From: Arenicola marina | Lineage: Eukaryota > Annelida > Polychaeta > Arenicolidae | NCBI GenBank assembly: GCA_964019135.1 | Contig: OZ025250.1 | Coordinates: 46,903,174-46,967,173, forward strand | Direction: 5' to 3' | Length of the DNA: 64,000 nt | Position numbers and translations under genes: made by a program | Notes under the pieces: model-generated | What the model saw: only the letters and a program-made list of their open reading frames with translations | Databases searched by the model: none | Told to the model about the DNA's origin: nothing | Shown: piece after piece, positions 47,061 through 58,534 of the stretch | How the letters are laid out: each line of letters opens with the position of its first letter | Numbering within the stretch: the stretch's first letter is position 1

Positions 47061-47444
47061 TAGGCTTTGATGATATTATCGATGATAAGTGTATTTCAAG
47101 CTATGACCGATTTCAACATGTACTGACCCACGATGACGACGTGGCAAAGCAGCTTCGGCAACTCCAGCCATATTTGCCTCTTAAAGCTATCCAAACAGTT
47201 GTTTCTAGTCAAAATCATGTCCGGATAAAATTATTTCATTGTATGGTCTGTGTTTGGTGCAAAACTTATCTGTCACTAAAATTAATTGCACGGAACCTGC
47301 CCAGCATGTCTAAAATAGCGCAATAAACTAGCGCACAATACCTGTATGTCACGCGGGGAACTGCGGCTGGGCGTCAAAACAGTCGTGAGTGGTGTCTGCA
47401 CACGGATGTTATATTATGCGTAACAGCGTGTCTCTCGCGAAGAC
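47061..47444. other. single-copy spacer
   Basis: One 61-codon plus-strand frame (47141-47326) with no domain. Nothing else supported. Confidence 0.45.
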
Positions 47445-50400
47445 GGCATCCACCCTGGGGATCTGGTCCCCGGCGATATCAGCAAAGGCAGCATCCAATG
47501 GGGATCTGGTCCCCGGCGACCTCAGCGAAGGCAGCATCCAATGGGGATCTGGTCCCGGTGACCTCAGCGAAGGCAGCATCCAATGGGGATCTGGTCCCCG
47601 GTGACCTCAGCGAAGGCAGCATCCAATGGGGATCTGGTCCCGGTGACCTCAGCGAAGGCAGCATCCAATGGGGATCTGGTCCCCGGTGACCTCAGCAAAG
47701 GCAGCATCCAATGGGTATCTGGTCCCCGGTACCCTCAGCGAAGGCAGCGTCCTATGGGGATCTGGTCCCCGGTGACCACAGCGAAGGCAGCATTCAATGG
47801 GGATGCGGTCCCCGGTGACATCATCGAAGGCAGCATCCAATGGGTATCTTTTCCCCGGCGACCTCAGCGAAGGCATCATTCAGTGGGAATCTGGTCCCCG
47901 GCGATATCAGCGAAGGCAGCATCCAATGGGGATGCGGTCCCCGTGACCTCAGCGTAGGCAGCATAAAATGGGGATCTGATCCCCGGTGACATCAGCAAAG
48001 GCAGCATCCAATGGGGATCTGGTCCCCGGTGACCTTAGCGAAGGCAGCATCCAATGGGGATCTGGTCCCCAGTGGCCTCAGCAAAGGCAGCATCCAATGG
48101 GTATCTGGTCCCCGGCGACCTCAGCGAAGGCAGCATTCAATGGGATTCTGGTCCCCGGCGATATCAGCGAAGGCAGCATCCAATGGTGATGTGGTCCCCG
48201 GTGATCTTAGGGAAGGCAGCATCCAATGGGGATCTGGTCCCCGGCGCCCTCAGCAAAGGCAGCATCCAATGGGGATCTGATCCCCGGCGACATCAGCGAA
48301 GGCAGCATCCAATGGGGATCTGGTCCCCGGTGATCTCAGCGAAGGCAGCATCTAATGGAGATTTGGTCCTCGGCGACCCAGAGAAGGCAGCATCCAATGG
48401 GTCTGGTCTCTGACGAGATCAGCAAAGGCAGCATCCAATGGGGATCTGGTCCCCGGTGACATCAGCGAAGGCAGCATCCAATGGGGATCTGGTCCCCATC
48501 GATCTCAGCGAAGGCGGCATCAAATGGGGATCTGGTCCCCAGTGACCTCAGCGAAGGCAGCATTCAATGGGAATCTGGTCCCCGGCGATATCAGCGAAGG
48601 CAGCATCCAATGGGGATCTGATCCCCGGTGACCTCAGTGAAGGCAGCATCCAATGGGGATCTGATCCCCGGTGACCTCGGTGAAGGCAGCATCCAATGGG
48701 GATCTGGTCCCCAGCGACATCAGCGAAGGCAGCATCCAATGGTGATGTGGTCCCCGGTGACCTTAGGGAAGGCAGCATCCAATGGGGATCTGGTCCCCGG
48801 CGCCCTCAGCGAAGGCAGCATCCAATGGGGATCTGGTCACCAGTGACCTCAGCGAAGGCAGCATCCAATAGGGATCTGGTCCCCAGCGACCTCAGCAAAG
48901 GCAGCATCCAATGGGGATCTGGTCACCAGTGACCTCAGCGAAGGCAGCATCCAATGGGGATCTGGTCCCCAGCGATCTCAGCAAAGGCAGCATCCAATGG
49001 GGATCTGGTCACCAGTGACCTCAGCGAAGGCAGCATCCAATGGGGATCTGGTCACCAGTGATCTCAGCGAAGGCAGCATCTAATGGAGATTTGGTCCCCG
49101 GCGACCCAGAGAAGGCAGCATCCAATGGGTCTGGTCTCTGGCGAGATCAGCGAAGGCAGCATCCAATGGGGATCTGGTCCCCGGCGACATCAGCGAAGGC
49201 AGCATCCAATGGGGATCTGGTCCCCAGCGACCTCAGCGAAGGCAGCATCCAATGGGGATCTGGTCACCAGTGACCTCAGCAAAGGCGGCATCAAATGGGG
49301 ATCTGGTCCCCAGTGACCTCAGCGAGGGCAGCATCCAATGGGGATCTGGTCCCCGGCGACCTCAGCGAAGGCAGCATCCAATGGGGATCTGGTCCCCAGC
49401 GACCTCAGCGAAGGCAGCATCCAATGGGGATCTGGTCCCCAGCGACCTCAGCGAATGCAGCATCAAATCGGGATCTGGTCTCCAGCGACCTCAGCGAAGG
49501 CAGCATCCAATGGGGATCTGGGCCCCGGTGACCTCAGCAAAGGCAGCATCAAATGGGGATCTGGTCCCCAGTGACCTCAGCGAAGGCAACATCCAATGGG
49601 GATCTGGTCCCCGGCGACCTCAGCGAATGCAGCATCAAATCGGGATCTGGTCTCCAGCGACCTCAGCAAGGCAGCATCCAATGGGGATCTGGTCCCCAGC
49701 GACCTCAGCGAAGGCAGCATCTAATGGGGATCTGGTCCCCAGTGACCTCAGCGAAGGCAGCATCCAATGGGGATCAGGTCCCCGGCGACCTCAGCGAAGG
49801 CAGCATCCAATGGGGATCTGGTCCCCGGCGACATCAGCGAAGGCTGCATCCAATGGGGATCTGGTCCCCAGCGACCTCAGCGAAGGCAGCATCCAATGGG
49901 GATCTGGTCCCCAGCGACCTCAGCGAAGGCAGCATCCAATGGGGATCTGGTCCCCAGTGACCTCAGCGAAGGTAGCATCCAATGGGGATCAGGTCCCCGG
50001 CGACCTCAGCGAAGGCAGCATTCAATGGGGATCTGGTCCCCGGCGACATCAGCGAAGGCAGCATCCAATGGGGATCTGGTCCCCGGTGACATCAGCAAAG
50101 GCAGCATCGAATGGGGATCTGGTCCCGGGTGACCTCAGCAAAGGCAGCATCCAATGGGTATCTGTTCCAAGGCGACCTCAGCGAAGGCAGCATTCAGTGG
50201 GGATTTGGTCCCCGGCTATATCAGCGAAGACAGCATCGAATGGGGATCTGGTCCCGGGTGACCTGAGCAAAGGCAGCATCCAATGGATATCTTTTCCAAG
50301 GCGACCTCAGCGAAGGCAGCATTCAATGGGGATCTGGTCCCCGGTGACCTCAGCGAAGGCAGCATTCAGTGGGGATCTGGTCCTCGGCGATATCAGCGAA

Positions 50401-50935
50401 GGCAGCATCCAATGGGGATCTGGTCCCCGGCGACCTCAGCGAAGGCAGCATTCAATGGGTATCTGGTCCCCGGCGACCTCAGCGAAGGCAGCATTCAGTG
50501 GGGATCTGGTCCCCGGTGACATCAGCAAAGGCAGCATCCAATGGGGATCTGGTCCCCGGCGACATCAGCGAAGGCAGCATCCAATGGGGATCTGGTCCCC
50601 GACGACCTAACCGGAGGCAGCATTCAGTGGGAATCTGGTCCCCGGTGACATCAGCGAAGGCAGCATCCAATGGGGATCTGGTCCCCGGCGACATCAGCGA
50701 AGGCAGCATCCAATGGAGATCTGGTCACCGGTGCCCTCAGCGAAGGCAGCATCCAATGGGGATCTGGTCCCCGGCGACCTCCGCAAAGGCAGCATCCAAT
50801 GGGGATCTGGTCCCCGGCGACATCAGCAAAGGCAGCATCCAATGGAGATCTGGTCCCCGGTGCCCTCAGCGAAGGCAGCATCCAATGGGGATCTATTCCC
50901 CGGCGACCTCCGCAAAGGCAGCCGAAAATTTCATC
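47445..50935. repeat. 43-bp minisatellite (about 81 units)
   Basis: Unit GGCAGCATCCAATGGGGATC followed by TGGTCCCCGGCGACCTCAGCGAA. Variants at the CGACCTC/TGACATC position are interspersed. All plus-strand frames tend to stay open and share a 43-residue period (SAKAASNGDLVPGDLSEGS); the longest is 452 codons (49252-50610). This is a repeat artefact. Confidence 0.96.
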
Positions 50936-52515
50936 AGCGCATACTGTTCACAGCAACGTCCACAGACGAGATTAGCGCCCTCGGACAACGAAGCCCCTAA
51001 AAGGCGGAACTCCCAGACGAGAGCAATGTCTTACGGCGAGATAGACATCCGCCACCACGAGTGGTGACCACGGGGCCCGGCGACTCAGGTGTTGTCATTG
51101 TCCACGGGTGACAGCGGACAGCACAGGATGATCCCGCAGAGTGGCAACAGCGCCGCTGAATGCCGAAGCGTCGAAAGAGGGAAGTCTGACGACTTCGGGC
51201 CTGATGCAGAATGTATATCGGCGTACTGCACCTCCCAGAAATTGTCACGATGGACAGGGCCGAGCAGATCAATAAGAGTTGGCACTCCGAGGAGGGTCCC
51301 AGCAGCCAACTTTACCAGCTATGAAATTAGCACCCCGGCCTATCCGAGAACTAATCCGACAATTAGAGCAGATAATCGCAAGCATCACTTATCTCGCAGA
51401 CTGATAATTGATGTCAAACAGCCATTAAATTAGGAATATTCTTTGAAACTTCATTTCATGTTAACTTTATTTGTCCTCTGGAAAAGAGAAATTCGACGGA
51501 TAATTTGACACCTAAGCATAACAGAACTGACAGGCAATTTATTTCTTAAAGTGTTCAAGAACGACAACATTTCACGAAGAAGCTTTTCAACCATGCAACT
51601 AAAAATTAATTTGAATTAATTGTAGCGACACCTATTAGGGAATGGTCCATTGTTCTTTCCTCGTTTAGACGGTACAAGTTCCAAACATTGTCATTCGTCG
51701 TAGTCGTGGTGTCGCGTTGGGTAAGCACGCGGGCAGGCGTGCGGAAGGTAGGTATTTAGAAACCAACCAGTGACACAGATTTGTTCTATGTATGTTAGTT
51801 CCTTCCATGAGTAACCATGCAAGTAGTGACAAATTGGTGCTGTGGCAGGCAGGCAAGGGATGGTAAAAGGCAAAAGACAACTTTTTTTGGTATAGAACAC
51901 TGCTATGAACCGTTTAAATGATGCTACAATAGCGTTGAAATTAGGTTATTTAATAACATTGAATCGACATTTTTTCGATGAGCAAAATTAACATATAATC
52001 AATGTTGCATATCGACATTTTATCAATCTCCGAAAGAAACGTTTAATCAATGTTTAATCAACGTTTTTATGCTATCTGGGTAATTTAGTAACGGACAGTC
52101 CAATCGTAGGTTAAGACAAACAGTAGATCTATGCTGGCACAACTACCACTGCCTCAATACATGCCGAAACTGTAAAAAAATAAAGCCATGCGTTCGCCTT
52201 TAGGTGGGCAAACTGTTGAGACCGATTTCAAAAACGGTTTCGGTTTCCCGACGGTTTCATGTAAATCGAACATGCTCGAACTACTATTTTTCGCGACTGT
52301 ACTGTTTTAGCGAGCTGATCAATTGGTAAAATCCACTAGTGACATCACTCTATTGTTCTCTCACGACATTATTTTTCTGCAATGTAATGCGTAAGTTTTA
52401 TACAGACGTGGATCAGGGGCGTGTGCAGAAATTCTTGAAGGGGGGTGGGGGGGGGGTGGTGGGGGCACACAAAGTTGTTTCCCCAAAACATGAACAAAAG
52501 TGTGTGTAAAAGCCT
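50936..52515. other. mostly single-copy region
   Basis: A 114-codon plus-strand frame (51089-51433) has no recognised domain. Around 51945-52075 there are repeated motifs ATCAATGTT, TTAATCAATGTTTAATCAAC and ATCGACATTTT, suggestive of a MITE end. CAGGGGCGTGTGCAGAAAT at about 52414, before a G run, resembles a transposon end but no partner end was found. Confidence 0.4.
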
Positions 52516-53665
52516 GGGGCCGGTACCATGAAGAATGGTATTAACGTATGACCAGGTTTGAGTTGCGGAGCACGATCGACCGCCGCGAACAATTTACTGC
52601 GGGCATATCCACTAAATAATTAACCCTAATTTGGAAATAACAGCCCACTCTAAATAGTGTAAAATATTGATAAATAAAGGATAATTATTATGCATCGATA
52701 TTTACGGGTTATCCCTACGTGTTTCAGAAGAATCGTCGTCCAGAATTGAATATTATGGTGCGGAACTACTCTCGCTGAGGCGGTCGATCGCGGTCGATCG
52801 TGCTCGGCAACTCAACCCAGACATAGCGCTAAGACTGTGCCACTCGCGATCTCGCCCTGGCGATCTTCCTCGCTCCCGAAGCTAGACTATAGCCCTGGGC
52901 GCCGGCCTATGGCTCCGGGCTATGCTTTGGGCTATGGCTCCGGGCTATACCTCCGGGATGTGGCTCTGGGCTACGGCTCTGGGCTATGGCTCCGGCGCCG
53001 TAGTGCCGTAGTGAGGCTCCGGGAGCCGTAGTGAGGCTCCGGGAGCCGGGCTATGGCTCCGAGCGCCGGGCTATGGCTCCAAACGGTCGCAGGGCTATGG
53101 TTTCGGGCTGTGGCTCCGACGTATGGCTGCGGGCTATCGCTCCGGGATATGGCTCCGGGCGCCGGGGTCAGGCCACGGGAGCCGGGCTATGGCTCCTGTG
53201 CCCGGTGTAAGGCTCCGGGCGTCGGGGTAAGGCTCCGGGCATCGGGGTAAGGCTCCGGGCGCCGATGTAAGGCTCCAGGGGTCGGGCTATGGCCCCGGGC
53301 GTCAGGCTATAGCTCTGGGCGTCGGGCTATAGCTCTGGTTGCTGGGCTATGACTATGCATTACATGGCACACTATTAAAATACATTGTAGACTTTTACTT
53401 TTGCCCTAATATTTGCATAACCGATCCACGTTTTATTTTCCCATATCATGATCCTGCAATATGCCAGTTAATACAATTGGTTCGTGCTCGGTCATAGCGT
53501 CATTAAGACGGGGGGGGGGGGGGGTAGCTGTCATAAGTTAAGACCGCCACTATGAACAAGTTACTACGTTTAGCATGATAAAAAAACCGAGATTTGGCGC
53601 TTTGACCGTGCCCGGTCGTAAACTGCGTTATGACTGCCTTGTGACCGCTACATGAAACCGGCCCC
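52516..53665. mobile_element. terminal-inverted-repeat element (about 1.15 kb), non-autonomous
   Basis: Left end GGGGCCGGTACCATGAAG (52516-52533); right end, read on the minus strand, GGGGCCGGTTTCATGTAG (53648-53665): 15 of 18 bases match. A second, inner inverted pair lies at about 52550-52590 and 52774-52817 (GAGTTGC.GAGCACGATCGAC), so an element may be nested in it. The interior holds a GC-rich repeat and no transposase. I could not identify a target-site duplication with confidence. Confidence 0.6.
52890..53345. repeat. GC-rich degenerate repeat (GGGCTATGGCTCCGGGCGCC)
   Basis: Irregular repeats of GGCTATGGCTCCGGGCGCCG and shorter pieces (GGGCTATGGCTCC; GTAAGGCTCCGGGC). Short plus frames here are shadows. 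Confidence 0.8.
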
Positions 53666-53831
53666 TAAAACGTAGGTGCCCGCCATGTGCTATTTGCACA
53701 CTTTATAATCGTCGGTAAGATAAACAAAGGAATACATAAACTACAAAACTTGATGCATTGTAATATATAAGAGGCCAGGGAGACGCTAGGGGGCACAGAA
53801 TTTGAAAGGGGAAACACATATATTCCTATAT

Positions 53832-54000
53832 AGGATCGTGTCTTGGAGGACGGACACATACCTCGGCCGCCACCCCTCCCCCTGCACCTGCGGCGGCGTG
53901 TTGAGGGTGGCCACCACCCCGCCCCCCGCCACGTCCACCACATGTACCCCGTCCTTACAACAGACATAGAGAGTCCGGCTGGACTCCCTGTAGGCTTCAG
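53832..54000 (-). pseudogene. NHL-propeller fragment (third paralogue)
   Basis: On the minus strand one frame reads YRESSRTLYVCCKDGVHVVD, then VAGGGVVATLNTP and YVSVLQDTI, matching the third blade and start of the fourth blade of the NHL exons at 15518-16366 and 61310-62140. Similarity stops abruptly on both sides, at CTTCAG on the right and TATAGGATCG on the left. About 56 residues survive without a stop, but without the rest of the propeller it cannot fold. It could be an exon only if splice sites at the edges were used, which I consider unlikely. Confidence 0.8.
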
Positions 54001-54494
54001 TAGTATATGGAAAAAAACGCTATGTGACAGTTTCTGGATCAATATTTTGAGAATTTATCGGTGCTGGGAAACTGGTCAAATCTCGAGTGAATGGCAAATA
54101 AAATGTAAAAAGGCGTTAACATTTGCGCAATACGTCATTTTGACCAGAGACGTCCCATCCGCCTCCTCCGGCCAAAGATTCATGGTTAACGACATCAAAC
54201 CTGCAAGTCCCACCAAGGATGTCATCGATGTCGCATTCCTTAGCTAAAGAAATCCATTTGTCAAAACTTCACTTCTGATTAGCTGAATGTTTTTGTATGT
54301 GTAAAAGGGTATAATATAGGTCATCCAAGACCAAATAGCATTTAGTTGGTGAAATATGATCCTTGCATTTAGAAATAAACAAGTGAAAAATTCACCTGTG
54401 ATATCCGTAATAATGACTGTTTTGGAAGGTTTTATATATATAATGAAAGCTGCTTGACATTTATTGAAGACTGATTCTCACTTTGAATCATCCG
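54001..54494. other. single-copy AT-rich sequence
   Basis: No supported gene. A 134-codon plus-strand frame that overlaps the NHL fragment (53843-54247) has no recognised domain. Confidence 0.45.
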
Positions 54495-54620
54495 CCCGCT
54501 AATGTTCTAGGTTCGGATACAGGCCCAGGCAAGTAATCTGGGGCGTGTATTTTATTCATTCATCCTTTATCGGGCAGTTCACAAAAGCGGCGTAAACACC
54601 AATTCATTTTATTTCCCATA
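54495..54620 (+). mobile_element. SINE family 1, diverged copy
   Basis: Shows a B-box-like GGTTCGGATACAGGCCC, then TTTATTCATTCATCC, then CACAAAAGCGGCGTAAACACC, in the same order as the SINE at 3200-3425 and the fragment at 34470-34575. The A-box part is too diverged to place. Confidence 0.6.
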
Positions 54621-54719
54621 GGTACCTTGTAATTATTGCAACTTAAAAGGTATTTGGTGCTTTCTATGCGTAGAATATGACATGATCTACAAAGGAGAAA
54701 GGTTCCCGAATCAGTGATT

Positions 54720-55010
54720 TGAAGACACGTGATGACTCAGTGATGATGGCAACATGACGCCTCGATGACACGCTGACTACCCAATATTGAAGCCCTGATG
54801 ACGGCATAATGACGCGTTCAGAACGCCGTGCTGATGCCGTAATGACGCCATAATGACGCCTTGATGATGTCACAATGAGGGCTTAATGACGCCATGACGC
54901 TTTGATGATGTCACAATGAGAACTTAACGACGCCTTGACGCTATGATTGCTGTAGATGACCGCGCTATGATTGCTGTTAATGAGCGCGCTATGATTGTTG
55001 GGACCCGACC
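54720..55010. repeat. degenerate TGACG-rich repeat
   Basis: Short irregular repeats of GATGACGCC, TAATGACGCC, TTGATGATGTCACAATGAG and, at the right, GCGCTATGATTGCTG. The many TGACG cores resemble CRE half-sites, but this seems a by-product of the repetition. Confidence 0.65.
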
Positions 55011-55543
55011 GCGTTCTGATTGTAAACTGTATATCGAGGATTGCTGTAACCGATAGGGCAATGGGCTCAGTCGACAGGACGAGCGTTCTTCAGAAACTTG
55101 ATTATATCTGTCTCCAAAATGTATGTACTAACCTATTACAGATGGGGTTATATTTGCCGGCGAACAAAAAATAATTGATAGTCCTTGTTCGCTGGATCGA
55201 TTTTTTGGTAAAAGGATAGCTTCATACTTATTATCTTCTCTCTCGACATAAAAAAATACGTTGCAAGACAAGATCATCGGGCTAGGTCGGCAGGCGTTGT
55301 CGCCATGGCTACGTAATCAAATAATCTCTGTTAGTAGCGTGCATGGTGTTGAACGCCACTGAAGGTCACCCACAGCTGATTTGTAAGACCTTATTTGCTT
55401 CATCTCTTTATATTGACTGCCCGAGCGTGAACGGATTGTGTGAATGAAACATTTATCTATGTGACTTGAAGATGACAGCGTAGATTTGTGTTTGCAAAAA
55501 GAGGTCAACAAAATATTGAAAATTAAAATGTGTTTATCGGTTG
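55011..55543. other. single-copy sequence up to the LTR composite
   Basis: No gene or repeat recognised. It ends with CTTAG (55544-55548), which recurs on the far side of the composite. Confidence 0.45.
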
Positions 55544-55548
55544 CTTAG

Positions 55549-55768
55549 TGTAGAATTGACTTCTCAAGACTACCATGTTAATGGTTTGAAGTTCTTTATT
55601 GAAGTGACGAATTGTAATATCCAATACAGGAAGCCGGACGAATTGTAATATCCAATACAGGAAGCCGGATAACCCTAATTACCATAATATGTTTTACCAA
55701 GAAAATAGTCCCTTCCATATAAGGCTACACCCTAATAAGGCTACCGCTTACTGTAGAATTACAGCCAT
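55549..55768 (-). repeat. LTR, left copy (minus orientation)
   Basis: Matches the right LTR (59484-59708) from its position 37 to its end. It lacks the first 36 bp and carries a 31-bp internal tandem duplication (GACGAATTGTAATATCCAAT and following, at about 55603-55664). It contains the AATAAA polyadenylation signal (on the minus strand) and starts at TGTAGA, the complement of the TCTACA end. Confidence 0.9.
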
Positions 55769-56041
55769 ACGAAAGTTATGCTTGGGGTCCAATTTTTCGT
55801 CAAATTTAGCCCACACAACATCTGGATTCTTAGCCTCTTCATCTGTTAAAGTCCATGAATTACATTTCTTCAGACCCTCTTCACCAGATAGTAATAGAAT
55901 GTGATCTACTTGTTTTTCTCTGACAATGTTTTTGACAGAAAAATATAGCTTGCATCGTTGTTTGAACAGTTTAAACGAATTAGCCAAGTCTGGAGAGTCC
56001 CATTCGATACGTGGCGTTAATTCAGACATGTTCAAAGTCAA
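55769..56041 (-). pseudogene. gag N-terminal fragment of the LTR element
   Basis: About 90 codons from an ATG at 56041. The pattern IEWDSPDLANSFKLFKQRC, then EKQVDHILLLSGEEGLKK, then VVWAKFDEKLDPK resembles the first part of gag in invertebrate gypsy-type elements, which forms the particle shell. The frame runs without a break into the LTR, so the rest of gag, all of protease, reverse transcriptase and RNase H, and the polypurine tract are deleted in this arm. The junction lies at the CAT of the LTR's ATGGCT (about 55768). Confidence 0.7.
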
Positions 56042-56282
56042 TTTACGTCGTTAATTCACCAGTAATTACTCGACGTAGCTGAATGCCGTTTGTTTACAAC
56101 AAAGGGTCAGGGCTAGTTTAGCCATGTGAAAACGCACACTTAAATATTCATGAGCAACGTCACTCGCAGTCCCGTCGACCCCAAAAGCGCTATTTTTAGC
56201 ATTTAAGGGTATTTCCCGACAGGCACTCAGGTTTACTGTCGCGGAAAACCATTTAAACATTTCCAACAGAGTTCATTCATAA
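56042..56282 (-). other. leader-like sequence upstream of gag, with inverted-repeat core
   Basis: Holds a roughly 110-bp core at 56100-56209 (TTGGGGTCGACGGGACTGCG on the plus-oriented twin) that recurs inverted at 57812-57925. The core contains GAATATTTAAG, a TATA-like motif, and GACGTTGCTC. Confidence 0.65.
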
Positions 56283-57811
56283 TATGAATGCCTTGGTAGA
56301 CTCTATGCCAAAATTCACATTGCACGCGTGCACAACCAGCCCGAAGCGCTCGTCAACTTATTTGTTGCCAGTCGGCCAAACAGCGCTGAGTCAGTGAGTG
56401 TCACTGAATACGTGTGTCGGTGTGACGGACACTGTAGCCGTAGTGTCTTAATTAGGCCTAGGCCTGACGCATGGCCCTCACGACCTCAACCCTAACGTTA
56501 AGTAGAAAGCACACTATCTGACTATAGACGCGTGTCCGTTGTTGTCAAGGAATTTATTGCGGGGGGGGGGGGGTTGGGGGGGTTAGGGGCCCTTCAAGCA
56601 AGGCAATGTCAATGACTGTGAAGACTTTTTTTTTTTTAAATAATTTGTTAGGGATAATATGCGAACCTTTTGCGGTGTGGAGCCCCATTTTAGCAGTGGA
56701 ATCCCCAGAGCCCTCCCCCAGGTCTCTGTAGTAAAAGTCGCTGGTAGAACCAAATAACTCCCACTAACCCTTGACACAGGGAGGCGGGTAGTGGGTAGCA
56801 TCTACATCTGTTATCGACAGGTGTGAATGGCTTATTCAGTTTTTTTCAGAGAATTCATTACCATGGTTGGGCATCATTCACGTTGACAGCTTGTTATCGA
56901 ATGACCCCTTATACGCACTGTTCGCAAGTTTTTAGTAACATACATCATGTAGGTCAGTTCTGTGGGGTAAGTTTTTTTCTCATGAAAACTGTTATCTCCT
57001 AATTATACATCACTGGATGTCCAGGGTCCCTCCAAACCATATTTGTATAATAGTGTCTCCCCCCCCCCTGCCCACCCCGGGTTCTTGCCTGAAAGTATGT
57101 ACACTCTTAATAATACAATTTGATTTTATTTCCCTTATGCGACAGCGTGAATGTCAAAAATGAAAAGAGATTGAAGGAGCCTGATGGGGGAGGGGGGGGG
57201 GGGGTGTTATATGTTTACTATGAACATTACCTTGTCCTTTACATACAATGAACAATAGTTTTCCCCTAGATTATCACGAGGGACACAGCCCCACGAGCAG
57301 GCACCAGTACTAGATAGACAGTACTCATGATTAACCGTACTATGTATACTTGTGAGAAATGAAGGGCCAGTGATTAATTAGAACAGACCTTGGGACGTGC
57401 GTGTCAGTGAGCATGAAGAACATAAGCAAACAAACATAACATCCTTCTTCAACATTTTATTGATAGACAACCATAATTCCACTGGCCCAGCTACTTGTGG
57501 GATTGAAATTTATCGTGTGCAACTAATTTCGTCATGCCTGCTGTCTATAGTCGAGCATAGAGAACCATGCAGGTTGGGGCCGGCACTTATGTCACAAAGT
57601 GATTTGACAGTAAAGTAAGTTAACTTAGTAGGCCTAAGACATACCATTTCCGGCCTTTGGGATGTACGTATAATTTGTAACAAATCGAAAGGCAGTCTCA
57701 ATTTCGTATGTTCTGACCGCTGCCAGCGCCTCTTCTGCGCTGGCGAACGATCGCGTTCCTGACAACGCCATATTCCTTCGTGTGAACTGTCAAGTGGTGA
57801 AAACCTTTAAA
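56283..57811. other. interior of the composite, unidentified sequence
   Basis: About 1.5 kb with poly-G and poly-C runs (56564, 57058, 57186), short frames and no recognisable retroelement domain. It may be host sequence or another insertion trapped between the two inverted core copies. Confidence 0.45.
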
Positions 57812-57925
57812 CTCTAAAAATAGCATTGTTGGGGTCGACGGGACTGCGAGTGACGTTGCTCATGAATATTTAAGTGTGCGTTTCACTTGGCTAAACTAGC
57901 CCTGACCACAACAAAGTGACAGTTC
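57812..57925 (+). repeat. inverted twin of the leader core
   Basis: Runs from CTAAAAATAGC to CTAAACTAGCCCTGACC and matches 56100-56209 on the other strand with only a few differences. A plus-strand frame follows at 57956-58171 (71 codons) with no recognised domain. Confidence 0.8.
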
Positions 57926-58320
57926 CGTCCTTGACCTTCAAACGCACATACGTGATTGGCTAACATGAGCTCGAACTCAAATTGTTACGCGTTAAATGTT
58001 GAGCAGAACTTGAGCAAAGGCTTGGTTGAGTTCAGTACTGGCGTAGTCAATGCAGACGTAATAAGCTCATCAATGACAGAAATTGTCACTGAATATAAAT
58101 TGTTCATACCGTACTGTGTTGCAAAACACATGCTTTTCGAAGAGTTGACAGTGTCCGGCGTTCTGACGTAGCACTTTTCCGACGTTTGACAGCTCCTGTC
58201 CGGTTGCTCTTTTGTTCTTGCCTTTGCTTGTTGCTGGGCTTGTTCTTGCCACCTAATTGTTGCAGGCGGTTTGCGTTGTCGTGTAATTATGGCCGTTCAT
58301 GACTGCCGCCGTCAGAGTGA

Positions 58321-58334
58321 CACCGCTGCCACCA
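58321..58334 (-). other. primer-binding site, tRNA-Leu type
   Basis: Plus-strand CACCGCTGCCACCA directly abuts the U5 end of the minus-oriented LTR fragment. It equals the 3' end, including CCA, of a common animal leucine tRNA, so on the element's sense strand it would pair with that tRNA to prime minus-strand DNA synthesis. This fixes 58335-58459 as the remains of a 5' LTR. Confidence 0.75.
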
Positions 58335-58459
58335 TGTAGAATTGACTTCTCAAGACTACCTTGTTAATGGTTTGAAGTTCTTTATTGAAGTGACGAATTG
58401 TAATCAAATACAGGAAGCCGGATAACCCTAATTACCATAATATGTTTTACCAAGAAAAT
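58335..58459 (-). repeat. 5' LTR fragment (R-U5 side, minus orientation)
   Basis: Corresponds to 59583-59708 of the complete LTR, i.e. the last 126 of 225 bp, with a small deletion. It begins about 10-15 bp after the TATA-like TTATATGG of the LTR, hence near where the element RNA would start. It ends at the inverted junction. Confidence 0.85.
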
Positions 58460-58534
58460 TAACCTTTCAGGAATGCCGTGATCGCTGCTATTAAGCAAGT
58501 ATTCGCAGAACACGGCATTCCTGAAAGGTTAATT
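58457..58534. repeat. perfect 24-bp inverted repeat at the inner junction
   Basis: Arms at 58457-58480 and 58511-58534 are exactly complementary (CACGGCATTCCTGAAAGGTT is the core of the right arm), with a 30-bp loop. The right arm is integrase coding sequence (HGIPERLI); the left arm is its reverse copy fused to the LTR fragment with a few bases of shared sequence (AAT). Confidence 0.95.

Noticed and set aside
49252-50610. 452-codon plus-strand frame
   Set aside because: Periodicity of the 43-bp array, with overlapping frames in other phases showing the same residues.
51089-51433. 114-codon plus-strand frame
   Set aside because: No recognisable domain; an equally long frame lies opposite to it.
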